DNA of 64,000 nt. It comes from Terebella lapidaria (taxonomy: Eukaryota > Annelida > Polychaeta > Terebellida > Terebellidae). Within the stretch, counting starts at the first letter, position 1; every line of letters starts with the position of its first letter. Under the pieces are notes generated by a model. That model had not been told where the DNA came from. It did no database searches and saw only the letters and a program-made list of their open reading frames with translations. The stretch lies in NCBI GenBank assembly GCA_949152475.1, contig OX424564.1:2976001-3040000 (forward strand), read 5' to 3'. Positions 22,564 through 32,452 of this stretch are shown piece after piece. Both the position numbers and the translations under genes were made by a program.

Positions 22564-24357
22564 ATGACGAAGGAAAGAGATAAAGCCAAAGATAAGGCAA
22601 ATGAACCCAAGGGGGGGGGGGAAATGGGTGGAAACGTCGCGGACCGCACCCGGTCAAGCGACGACCGCCGTGAGAATTCTCCGGATGACTCCGGCGGTAG
22701 GAAGGAATGTGCGGAGACCTCCGTGGACAAGAACCCGTCTGCGGAGTCGACTCCGGCGTCCCTGGCTCCGTCTCCGGACGACGAGTCGCGCCCCGAGGGG
22801 CAGCAACAGAAATTGCTATCAGGGCCTGGCCCTGATCCCGTAGGCGCGGTAGGTGGAGCTGGCAACGGCGCTACCCCGCGCCCGCCTAAGTCCGGACGGC
22901 AGTCATGGCAGGCGACGCTCTTCCAAGAGACATCTCCGGATGTCTGGAATCGAGTAGAAGCCGGGCCGAGTACCTCCGGGCAAGCGGACCAGCAGTTCTG
23001 GATGCCACCTCCAGCCGGAAGAGCTCCTGCGAGGGCTCCCGGCAGGGAATCCAGGCAGTCCGCATCAGGCGGAATGGACCAGCTCACCCACACTCTGAGT
23101 GAGCTGGCTCCTCTAGGGCGCTATGACCGCGCCCGGTCGCCCCACCAGGGACGATCAGACCGGCGGAACCGTTCCCCCTCTCCGCCGTCACAAGGCAACT
23201 CGGGGCCTTTGACGGAGAGGGAGAGGTGGCTGATATCCGAGGCGCTTGTACTGTTCAAGCGGAATCAGCCGCCTCCGAGCATCGACCCGTCGGCCGTTCT
23301 TAGTCCGGGGATGTCTGGGCCAATAGCCCCTCCCCAAGTCCTGCCGAGTCCGCAGGCGCCAGTGGCCCCCGCAATGGGACCCGCGCCTGCTCCGCGGCTC
23401 GGAGGCACCGCGTTGGCGACCGTGTCGACCGTTCCGACGGTTGGAGCGCAAGCCGCGTGGTCAACTTACCCTGGCACGTACAGTGTGTCGGACGGGCAGT
23501 GGCAACAGGCGGCTTCGGCCCCAAGCTTTGCCGCCCCTTCTGGAGCCTACCCAGTAGGTTCGATGGGAGCCCCGCCCGCACCTAGCCAGAGTGGGTTTTT
23601 AGCGGGAATGACCCCGGCGGCAAACGTGAGTTTTCCTGCTCCTATGTCCGCGGCGTCGATGTTTGCTCCGGCAGACTCCGCCGCAGGCACGGGCAGCTCG
23701 CGGAACTTGCCGCTGTACACGGACAACCCCGGAGCCGGGACCGCACGTCGGGCGTGTAACAAACGCGATGACGGGCCCGACCACTCTTCGTGGCGGAAAC
23801 GGTTTAACGGGGATAACGCCGACTTGGTGGACTACTTACTCCAGGTATGGCGTACCGCCGTGTACGAAGGATGGTCCCAGCATGGAGCTGGACATGTCCT
23901 CGCGGGGAGCTTGGAAGGAAAAGCTCTCCGCGTGATGCCGTGTCTGCCGGTGGGAACAGTGACTTTCGGCGAGGTTGCCCGTCAACTTCGCCTGCTGTTC
24001 ATGCCAACGACCAATCGGCGGCAGTCTGAACGAGAGTTCAAGGCGCGTACCCGCCAACCGACTGAGTCCGTGACAGACTATGCGTTCAACCTACGCATAC
24101 TCGGCCGGAGAGCTTTTCCGGACATGGACTCTAGACGGTTCGAAACGATGCTGATCGATCAGTTCATCGATGGCCAGCCTTACCACTTAGCTTACGGGCT
24201 GGCCACCCATGAAAAACGATCGATGGAGGAGGCAATAGACTCCGCGCTTGCGCTTGAGGTGGCTGTCTGCCCTAGACAGTTGCCTCCGGCCCGGCTCCGG
24301 CCTCGGCTGTACCCGCGCAGGCGGCGACTCCTCCTCCGGCCAAGGCATCGCAGGTAA
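22564..24357 (+). pseudogene. LTR retrotransposon Gag, copy 1 (C-terminus frameshifted)
   Basis: The ATG at 22,564 lies about 110 bp after the PBS. The first ~400 residues are low-complexity and Pro/Ser/Ala/Gly-rich, with a basic/acidic start and a run of glycines from an 11-G tract. Residues ~410-560 are a retrotransposon gag (capsid-like) domain: WRKRFNGDNADLVDYLLQVW, GSLEGKALRVMPCL, FGEVARQLRLLF, RQPTESVTDYAFNLR. No CCHC knuckle, protease, RT or integrase follows. Copy 1 carries an 11-bp insertion near 24,290 that shifts the frame and replaces the native C-terminus seen in copy 2. GC is much higher than in the flanks. Gag would form the particle shell; without pol this is non-autonomous. 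Confidence 0.75.
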
Positions 24358-24566
24358 CCCTGTGGCAGGACCCGGTCGTCTGGGAACCCGCCAGGGAACC
24401 TACCCCACAGTGGGTTAGTGCGCCGGCACCCTCTACAGGGGCGCCCGCACATGCGGCACCAGTCACCGCGCCGTGCTCGTCCTCGGACGAGTGCGACATC
24501 GAGGAATACGACCTCGGCGCTGCGCAGATGATTGCGCACTGCGCCGGGATCGAAGCGCACGGGTGA

Positions 24567-24744
24567 GTTATTGTTCTTATTTGTATATTCCAAATTGTTT
24601 CTTTGTACTGTAAATTCCACTTTGTAACTTTGTAAATTTGGGTCCGTAGTTAATAAACACTCTAAAATTACAACGGAGTTTGTCTTTGTGTGAACATACA
24701 TAATGAATGTGTGACTCAGATCCAGACGAAGTTACTACGTAGCA
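24567..24744 (+). mobile_element. Truncated LTR (family 1, last ~178 bp)
   Basis: Matches the 3' part of the LTR at 14,805-15,264, from TTATTGTTCTTATTTG to ACTACGTAGCA, including AATAAA. It is joined to gag at a GCGCGGGT-like microhomology shared by both parents. The following AGTC equals the 4 bp before the 5' LTR. The equivalent in copy 2 is 57,873-58,043. Confidence 0.65.
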
Positions 24745-25237
24745 AGTCAAATCAAAGCTACTACAGAATGAATATATTTTGTCAATTCTAAAAGTGAATA
24801 TAGCTTTAACTCACAGATGAAGTGTGCCAAGTCATAATACGATATAATTTAGCTTCGCAAAAATATTAGCAAAACAAGAGGCCTCTTTGCCTTGAGTGTT
24901 GCGCTGCAAAAGTAGAAATTCCAAATTTGATCCAAATGTTTGACAAAAAGGAGCTGTTTTGATCTTTCAAGGTCATGAAAGTCAAATCAAAAGTAAGTAC
25001 ACAAATCATCATATATGAATTCGCACTTGAATGTGCCAATATCTTTATAAGGCTTTCCATACAAACAAACCTGGCGGATTTCATTTTTTCTCTCTGATGA
25101 AAATTGGATATTTCTGAATAAAACCATCAGTACGAACGTTCACTATGATATATTGACAGCATAATAGACCAGGTATTTGGTGAACTCCCTAGTGTGATAT
25201 TTATTCGTTGAACTTTTGTACAAATCGCCCGTGTATC
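24745..25237. other. Non-coding stretch before LINE A
   Basis: A CAAGGTCA-containing piece at about 24,960-25,060 resembles a diverged part of the 135-bp-repeat family. Otherwise nothing is recognisable. Confidence 0.35.
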
Positions 25238-25796
25238 ATGGCTAATATTGTCACCTCGCCTGGCCGAGGGACCGTCTCAAAGTCCATCATTCCCGCAGCT
25301 GTGTCCATCTCAATACCGGACAACACTGACCTCAGCACCCTGAGCCATTATATTCGGTCATTGACACATGTGATTCAGGAAATAAAACGTGAGCAGGCCA
25401 GTTTCCAGGATAAGTTGTTGTCCAAATTTGACGAGTACAAACAAGAAATTTTGAGTGAAATGAACGAGAGGTTTAAAACGCTGAAAAATGAAATTGACAT
25501 CGACGTGGCTCTGATGACTGCTCGGGTTGAGCAAGCTGAGAAGCGAGTTCAAACTGTTGTAGAAGATGACCACTTCAATCCATCCAGAACGGTAGTGGTT
25601 ACGAGTCTGGATCTGGAACAAGGTGGATCTCCCCTCGATCAAGCCCAGGCACTTGTCCGTGATGGCTTAGGTTTGAGCACTCATTCGAGCAAAACGTCTC
25701 AAAGGTCGTGACGGCAACCTTGGGTTGATGAAGGCAGAATTCTCCTCTCTCTTGGACAAAATCGATGTTCTGAGCCAGGTACAGATGTGTCCACAT
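25238..25796 (+). pseudogene. LINE A ORF1 (coiled coil plus RRM-like), frameshifted
   Basis: Starts at ATG 25,238. Residues ~45-115 form an acidic/basic coiled coil (REQASFQDKLLSKFDEYKQE onward). Then comes an RRM-like strand VVVTSLDLEQG with LVRDGLGL, the layout of L1/I-like ORF1 RNA-binding chaperones. Near 25,680 the frame shifts; the next frame continues GRDGNLGLMKAEFSSLL until a hAT insertion at 25,797. ORF1 proteins bind LINE RNA; this copy cannot make a full one. Copy 2 (58,537) has an additional 5' duplication. Confidence 0.6.
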
Positions 25797-27137
25797 TAAG
25801 GCTCTGCGCGGACAGGTTTTTTGCCCCCGCGTCCGCACCGCACACTCAATAGCCCGCACTGCACCGCACCGCAGCATGGTCTGCTGTGGAAGGCCCGCAC
25901 CGCACCGCAAATATGAAGGGACAACCCGCACCGCACCGCACCACACCGCACTAAAGAGAAAATCGCTCCGCACCGCAATTTTAATATATGTCCGCAATTT
26001 TCCGCAGCTTCGGCGACATTATTCCTATACGTGTAATTATCTTTTTGACTGTGTACAGATGTTGGCAATGAATAATAAACAAAACTTATTAGTTATCTTT
26101 ATTACAGGGTTGGATTTTACCCAGGCAAAAGGAGTTTTGCCCTGCAGGGTTACAGCGGGTTTTAATTAGTAAAAGTGGGGAAAAGTGGGCAAAATTCTTT
26201 CGGTACCTAATGTCAACCCTGCCAAGAATTTATTTGATAATGATACTAGTAAATTCCCTAAATAATCTGTACTGTTGTCACATTATCTAATGTGGTTCAG
26301 ATATATCCACCAGATTTCATAATTCATTCAGATCTTAAAACTTCAATTGTCATTTTCAAAACATTAACCTAATATTGTAGTTTGCATGTCAGATTTATGT
26401 GGTTGATGTAGACTCTATTGCATAAGATCAGATTCATGAGATCGAGTGTGCATGATCTAGGTGCATATATCTGTGTTGGTGTGCTTACGGTACCTGTGGT
26501 GCTTGTAGTAGCAACAATAGTACCGGCTGATTGGCAGTTGCGTAACAGGCTGTGCCTGAGTGTGGAGACTCACAATTGAGTGAGAGATTGGCTAACTAAT
26601 CATGTTGATACAAGTATACTGTTCAGGATTATGTCATAGGATGCCTGGGGATATCCTGAATATATTAAAAGCTCATTGTATATGCTCACTGACACACTGC
26701 CAATGCCATTTGACAGAGTATTGGAATAAAATGACCCACTTTTACCCACCAGGGGTTGCACGATCCGCACCTCTGGGTAAAACTTGCCAACCCTGCTTTA
26801 TTGTGATTTGTTGTAACATTCATGAAATTGATGAAAAAATACATGTAAAATCTTTACCAAATATAAAAGTTGATCCTAATTTATCCTGTCATGCTGTTTT
26901 TTTAACTGTTCTTATTTATTTGTAGAAAGGTCCCATATTGTTCCAAAAATCACACCTGGGATATTCACCACCGCTCTGATATTAGGACCAATATGGGAAT
27001 AATCAACTGAACGTAGAGTTATACTGCAGTGCAGTGCGGTGCGGGGAATGCGGTGCGGTGCGGTGCGGTCAAATTAATGTTTATGAGAACCGCACCGCAC
27101 CCACCAATAGCACAAGGTTGCCGCACCGCACCGCCCA
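25797..27137. mobile_element. hAT-like element, copy 1, right end missing
   Basis: Left TIR TAAGGCTCTGCGCGG is preceded by GTCCACAT (25,789-25,796). Subterminal CCGCA/CCGCAC clusters lie at 25,830-25,980 and, inverted (GCGGTGCGGTG), at 27,030-27,070. The right TIR is lost: at about 27,137 the sequence jumps into a 363-bp repeat. No transposase is seen, so this is non-autonomous. The complete version is at 59,356-60,858. Confidence 0.75.
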
Positions 27138-28228
27138 ATTCATACCACTGAGTCGGTGTCACTGCTGGCGGACGTTAAATCTGTCCCCGAGGATACCATC
27201 AACTCAGTAGCCTTCTGGCTATTGATTAGGTACTTATGTACTTGTCATATATCTGTTCCATGGGGTTTGTTTCGGATTTCTAAAATATGTTCATAGGTTG
27301 TTGGGCAGTTGTATACTAATTCCATCAGGTGTACAGTAGAAACAACTACATTTAACACACTGTCTGCCCCTGATGACGCCAGTGTGTCTTTGGATATACT
27401 ATTTGGTCGGGCTTTGTTTCTATTGCAAAATGTTGTATTTTACGTTTGTTATTGGCATCATCAAAATCTACTGTATTTGTGGTAATAGATTGATACCTAC
27501 ATTCATACCACTGAGTCGGTGTCACTGCTGGCGGACGTTAAATCTGTCCCCGAGGATACCATCAACTCAGTAGCCTTCTGGCTATTGATTAGGTACTTAT
27601 GTACTTGTCATATATCTGTTCCATGGGGTTTGTTTCGGATTTCTAAAATATGTTCATAGGTTGTTGGGCAGTTGTATACTAATTCCATCAGGTGTACAGT
27701 AGAAACAACTACATTTAACACACTGTCTGCCCCTGATGACGTCAGTGTGTCTTTGGATAAACTATTTGGTCGGGCTTTGTTTCTATTGCAAAATGTTGTA
27801 TTTTACGTTTGTTATTGGCATCATCAAAATCTACTGTATTTGTGGTAATAGATTGATACCTACATTCATACCACTGAGTCGGTGTCACTGCTGGCGGACG
27901 TTAAATCTGTCCCCGAGGATACCATCAACTCAGTAGCCTTCTGGCTATTGATTAGGTACTTATGTACTTGTCATATATCTGTTCCATGGGGTTTGTTTCG
28001 GATTTCTAAAATATGTTCATAGGTTGTTGGGCAGTTGTATACTAATTCCATCAGGTGTACAGTAGAAACAACTACATTTAACACACTGTCTGCCCCTGAT
28101 GACGCCAGTGTGTCTTTGGATATACTATTTGGTCGGGCTTTGTTTCTATTGCAAAATGTTGTATTTTACGTTTGTTATTGGCATCATCAAAATCTACTGT
28201 ATTTGTGGTAATAGATTGATACCTACAT
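27138..28228 (+). repeat. Three tandem 363-bp units
   Basis: Units start at 27,141, 27,504 and 27,867 (CATACCACTGAGTCGG). They are almost identical: units 1 and 3 agree with each other (GACGCCAGTG, GATATACTAT) where unit 2 differs (GACGTCAGTG, GATAAACTAT). Copy 2 lacks them entirely. The repeats replace the hAT right end and the first part of the LINE A endonuclease. Confidence 0.9.
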
Positions 28229-28690
28229 ATATATGTAAAGGGTTATAAGTGGTTTGGTCATAACCGTAGTAATTTACATGTACGTGCCCGAAAGGGCTCC
28301 GCAGGTGGGGGGTTTTCTAGTGAAACTATTCCTGTTACAGTATTATAATGTAAAAACATGTAAGGAGATAGAAGGGGTATTAATAATTGTTCTATGTCAC
28401 AAACTTTCTGACACATTGGTGACGATGTTTGGTTATTATATTCCGCCAGATAATTCAAACGTGGTAAAAATATCGAACGAAATATTTCCATATCTGAGCT
28501 CCCAAATAGTGACATTTTAGATTCCGATTTTATATTATTATGTGGTGACTTCAACGCCAGAATTGGCGATAAATGTATGTCGGATACTATTGAAAATATT
28601 GACAATGGTGTTCCAAACCATGAAGTGTTAGACTCTGTAAAAAATTCACAGGGTGGAGAATTTATGGAATATTTACATGAGATGTAATTC
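28229..28690 (+). pseudogene. LINE A ORF2 endonuclease fragment, copy 1
   Basis: Frame pieces YVKGYKWFGHNRSNLHVRA, then after frameshifts MFGYYIPPDNSN and DFILLCGDFNARIGDK. This is the order of the APE-type endonuclease/exonuclease/phosphatase fold (catalytic Asn in GDFN). The N-terminal part is missing here but present at 61,269. There are at least two frameshifts, and no RT follows because the element ends at about 28,690 where LINE B begins. Confidence 0.6.
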
Positions 28691-30436
28691 TGTGTATTGA
28701 ATGGATGATCAATCATAAATTCAAGATGGCGGCCGCCAAAGGTGGTGTGATTTTTTCATGCTGTTTTTTACTATTTTCAGTGAAAAATTATAAACGCTCT
28801 ACAGTATACCAGCAATGAATTTAATCAGAATCATCCAGTTGAATGCTGTGAGAACTACCTTGTGTCGAAAAATGGCAAGAACTTCGAATACGGACGAGGG
28901 ATAGTGTACCTTCGCCTATTATCGCTCAGGGCGGATCGTGTCAAAGTCAAAAACCAGAAATGTCAAGTACGTTCAGTGACTTCATACTCATCAAATTCGC
29001 GGTGATCTACCTCGAATCAAACCAAGAACTGTCTGGTTACTCCCTCTAAGGCTAGGAATATCCTTCGAACTGTGGTTGTAACACTGCTACTGTGCGGGAA
29101 TATTCATCCTTGCCCTGGACCTGTCAAACGTACACCGAAATACCCCTGCACAACCTGTAACAAGGCAGTGAGATCCAATAGTAAGTATATCTCATGTGAC
29201 TCATGTGAGCAATGGACTCATGCTAGATGTGCTGACATTTCGACAAAGAAGTACGTTGAGACAGCCAGGTCAGATGATGACATCAGCTTCACGTGCGATA
29301 GGTGTACGATCTCAGATATGCTGGGCCCAGACTTGTTTGATGACCCGGATAGTGACACCCCACCAGACGCCACGACCGAAGATTCCACGCCTTGCGGGGA
29401 AGAAGATGACGATACCTACAAACGCTTTGATGCCAAGGGCCTTCACTTCCTACATATAAACATTCGCAGTATGCTTCCCAAAATGGACGAGCTCCGCCTC
29501 ATCGCTACGCGCACCAAGGCAGCAGTCATCGGGCTATCAGAGACGTGGATTGATGGTTCCGTCGATGATGCGGAGATCAAGATCCCGGGATACATAGATC
29601 ACAGGAACGACATAAACCGCAGCGGAGGTAGTGTATGTGTTCATGTGCATCAGGACATTGCGTACAACCCCCGTTTTGACTTAACTGATCCAGGTCTGGA
29701 ATCCATCTGGGTACAGCTTAACATGCCCAAGACTCGCCCGATCTTGATAGGGATGTGCTACAGGCCGCCGACTCAATCAGACTTTTATGACATATTGTCT
29801 CGTGTTTGTAGTAATGATGTGATAGAATATGAATCAGTGTTAATGGGTGATTTTTATACTAATACGCTGAAAGGTTCTCATGCATACAATACTCTAGTAT
29901 GGGCCATGCAAAACTTCATGTACATGTGTGGTCTGAAACAGTTAATTGTTGAACCCACCAAGGTAACGGATCATGGTAACTGATCCGTATAGAGTGTATC
30001 AGTCAGGTGTGTTAACAGTAGGTGTTAGCGACCATCTGCCCATATTTTTTACAAGAGAGGTTAGGAGGTCTCCCATCAATAAGCATAAGTTTGCTAATCT
30101 TCGCTCACTAAAGAACTATACTCAAGATAGACTTATCCACGAACTTGAAAATGTGGATTGGTCCAATGTATTAGATAACAATGATGTTGAAGATGCTTGG
30201 TATGGATTCAAAACAAACTTCACCAAAGTTTTGGATATGTTGGCTCCACATAAGGAAATTAGGATAAAACAGGGTACAGAACGTTGGATGTCAAGTGACA
30301 TTTTAGATTGTATTTCCCTTAGGGATAAATTATTGCACAAATCTCGGAAAATCAAAAACCAAGGTGACTATGAAATGTATCTTCACTACCGCAATCAAGT
30401 CAATTACAAAAAGGCCAGAGCTAAGTCAGACTATTA
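28691..30436 (+). pseudogene. LINE B 5' half: 2A-like leader, PHD finger, endonuclease (copy 1)
   Basis: Reading frames at about 28,850-29,983 and 29,973-30,436. Order: leader ending LLLCGNIHPCPGP (2A-like), a Cys4-His-Cys3 PHD-like finger (YPCTTC..CDSCEQWTHARC..FTCDRC), an acidic linker, and an APE endonuclease (HINIRSMLPKMDEL, GLSETW, GMCYRPPTQSD, GDFY, SDHLPIFF). The organisation is CR1/L2-like. Lesions: TGA at 29,003-29,005, GDFN changed to GDFY near 29,852, and a frameshift at about 29,975. The reading continues in frame across a 9.7-kb insertion to the RT at 40,170. The 5' region starts with AAGATGGCGGC at 28,723, a YY1-type site. Copy 2 counterpart: 61,862-63,095. Confidence 0.75.
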
Positions 30437-30856
30437 GGCCAAAAAAAAAATTCTATGTTTCTGGTTTCAACGGTCTTCCAAAAGTGATGCGGTGACCCGA
30501 ATTTTTTTTTCTTCTTTTTTTCCCCCTAAATATGGGGAGATATGGGGATATGGGGACTTCCGATGACAATGTAAACAAAACCAGTGAAATTGATCAGCTC
30601 TGAAATTTCTTGATTTATGTGTGATATCTCGCCGAATTCGTGGGATACTGAACATTACTGAAGGTCTAAGTACCCTGTGCCACTTTGTATGTGCTTTTTG
30701 TGACGCTTTATGGTGTGTTTTGTCGATAAATAAGATTTTATATCGTTTTCATCGTCGAAAAATCGTCACGCTCTGGCGATTTTACAAACTCGGCCTGACT
30801 GGCCCGTTTGACGGAGTCTGCCTGTTCACGCTGTCCACTCAACCAAGCCAGTCAGC

Positions 30857-31952
30857 ATGCGGTGCTATGGACCCCCATCAGCGCCATGCCCATTTAAGGA
30901 AAACAGCGAGTCCAAGGTAGAACTGTGTCAAGGAGATATGATGCTATGTGAACACTGTGAGGAGGTGCGTTTTCCAGATGCTTGCAGACGGTTTTACAGG
31001 CGAAAAGCGAACACCCAAGCTAGTGTCGCGCGAACTAGGAAAGGACTTGATACACGTGAAGTATGCCAGCCCCAAGCTTTTTCCCCGAGGACATTTGAAA
31101 ATGAGGACTGACAAAACACACAAGGATATTGCAAGTCTACGCGTTGAGCTGGAAGAGGAACGCAAGCTACGTTTCACCATGTGTGATGAAAACATACTCC
31201 TGAGACAGCAACTTGCAGAGACTACTGCTGCTGCACAGAAAGCCACTTGGAAAGAATTTCGGGAAAGTGCCCCCAAATTGAACTATCCAAACGCCATTTA
31301 CTGATTGGATCGTCGCGCATCCGAAATGCCGACAATACAAAGTTCGTCAACACTGACGTGAAGGCAATCAGTGGCGCAACACTGAAGATTCTCAAGTAAG
31401 AACTGGAACACATCCCGCCGGAGACATATGAGAGGATATACATCGTTGCAGGGACAAAGGACATCGATACCACAAGTGAAGCCGACACAGTGAGTGGATT
31501 TAGTTCCCTGATAGATACTGCAAAGTCCCGAGCAAATTACGTTACAGTATCAAGTGTGATACACCGTGTTGATAAAGACCTTCACGTGAAGACAGACTCT
31601 TTGTGGGGTGATGGAGGTGTCATTCGCAGACTGTGACAATACGTTCCTGCTAAGAGACGGTAGCATCAACTCCGCTGCCTTCATTAACGACGGGGTCCAC
31701 CTGACGAGACTTGGTTTGGATATGATGCTACGACAACTGAAGGTTGAGCTCCAACCCGATGTGAAGTCAGCCTACTCAAACCAGTCATACCCCACAAGAA
31801 GGCCACGGGTCTCCACTTCTATTCGCCGGGCCCAAGGTACTTCAGGGGAAGTCGCGATGCTCTCTCTAACTTCTACCCATGCCAGCTACGCTCCCAAGGT
31901 CGTACCTTCCACTGTACCGAGCAACTCATCCAGTTCCGACGAGCACGTATGA
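30857..31952 (+). pseudogene. LINE C ORF1 N-terminal half: Cys motif, coiled coil, SGNH-like
   Basis: Three overlapping frames (30,857-31,111, 30,948-31,304, 31,608-31,952) give a Cys-rich start (CYGPPSAPC..CQGDMMLCEHC), a charged coiled coil (KDIASLRVELEEERKL onward), then an SGNH/GDSL-hydrolase-like region: LIGSSRIRN (block I serine), IVAGTKDI (block III, expected Asn replaced by Lys), NDGVHLTRLG (catalytic Asp and His). CR1-type LINE ORF1 proteins often carry such an esterase domain. Several frameshifts and stops show decay. The NADAR frame begins after a TGA at 31,745. Confidence 0.55.
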
Positions 31953-32452
31953 TACACAAGGGCGATGTTGTGGATCTCATCATGCAGGCTGAGGATGGGC
32001 CACACGTCCACGCCATAGCTAAGGAGCACCTCAGCCACTCTGATCCACGCTGGCAACAGCACAAGGTCGACATAGTGCGTGAAACTATTTCTCTCAAGCA
32101 AAGAAGCTGTATCGATTTTCGAGAGGAACTGGATGCTTCCAAAGGCAAGGTCATCATCGAGGACACTCCTGATCCTTACTGGGGGCGTGGCCCGGATGGA
32201 AACGGTTTCAACACAATGGGGCGCATCCTTGAGGATATCAGGGATCGCAACACCAGTGATGATTATGACATCTATGATCACCGGACTCCCAGAAGCCATG
32301 TACATCAGACAGGAAGCCGCTATCGCCAATACCGCAGCTGTGAAAACTGCGGGGAGAGGAACCACACGGCTGATCGTTGCAAGCATGGTGGCCCAATCAA
32401 ATGTAATAACTGTCAAAACTATGGCCACAAAAGTAAATTCTGTTTAAATTAG
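31748..32452 (+). CDS. LINE C ORF1 C-terminal half: NADAR domain plus CCHC knuckles
   Basis: An open frame from 31,748 (just after a stop) to TAG at 32,450-32,452. From about 31,862 it reads LSNFYPCQLRSQGRTF and CTEQLIQFRRA, and later DPYWGRGPDGNGFN with MGRILEDIRD, the start and end signatures of the NADAR (YbiA-like) family, which acts on ADP-ribose conjugates. It ends in two zinc-knuckle-like motifs (CENCGERNHTADRC, CNNCQNYGHKSKFC), typical of retroelement nucleic-acid binding. No start codon precedes the domain in this frame, so it was probably translated as the C-terminus of ORF1 before a frameshift broke the link to the SGNH part. A NADAR domain in a LINE is unusual; activity is not shown. 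Confidence 0.65.
   Translation, partial: APTRCEVSLLKPVIPHKKATGLHFYSPGPRYFRGSRDALSNFYPCQLRSQGRTFHCTEQLIQFRRARMIHKGDVVDLIMQAEDGPHVHAIAKEHLSHSDPRWQQHKVDIVRETISLKQRSCIDFREELDASKGKVIIEDTPDPYWGRGPDGNGFNTMGRILEDIRDRNTSDDYDIYDHRTPRSHVHQTGSRYRQYRSCENCGERNHTADRCKHGGPIKCNNCQNYGHKSKFCLN

Larger units (their letters stand above)
4681..30436. repeat. Large segmental repeat, copy 1
   Basis: From 4,681 the sequence is repeated in the same orientation from 41,491. Anchors: 7,684/41,941, 9,302/43,548, 14,435/47,074, 18,779/52,109, 22,459/55,777, 25,208/58,507 and 29,072/about 62,237. Copy-1-only segments are 5,120-7,683 (135-bp-repeat element), about 12,500-14,165 (microsatellite-bounded block), 27,138-28,228 (363-bp triplets) and 30,437-40,169 (TIR element nest). 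Copy-2-only segments are a 663-bp tandem duplication, a ~266-bp ORF1 duplication and the intact hAT end. The last shared base is near 29,923/63,095. Single-base differences are sparse, a few per 100 bp. Confidence 0.95.

Noticed and set aside
22564-24357. Gag as a host-domesticated gene
   Set aside because: It is directly preceded by an LTR and primer site and is frameshifted in both copies, which fits a decaying retroelement better.
25796-26068. Arg/Cys/Gly-rich ORFs in the CCGCAC region
   Set aside because: Produced by translation of the hAT subterminal repeats, not genes.
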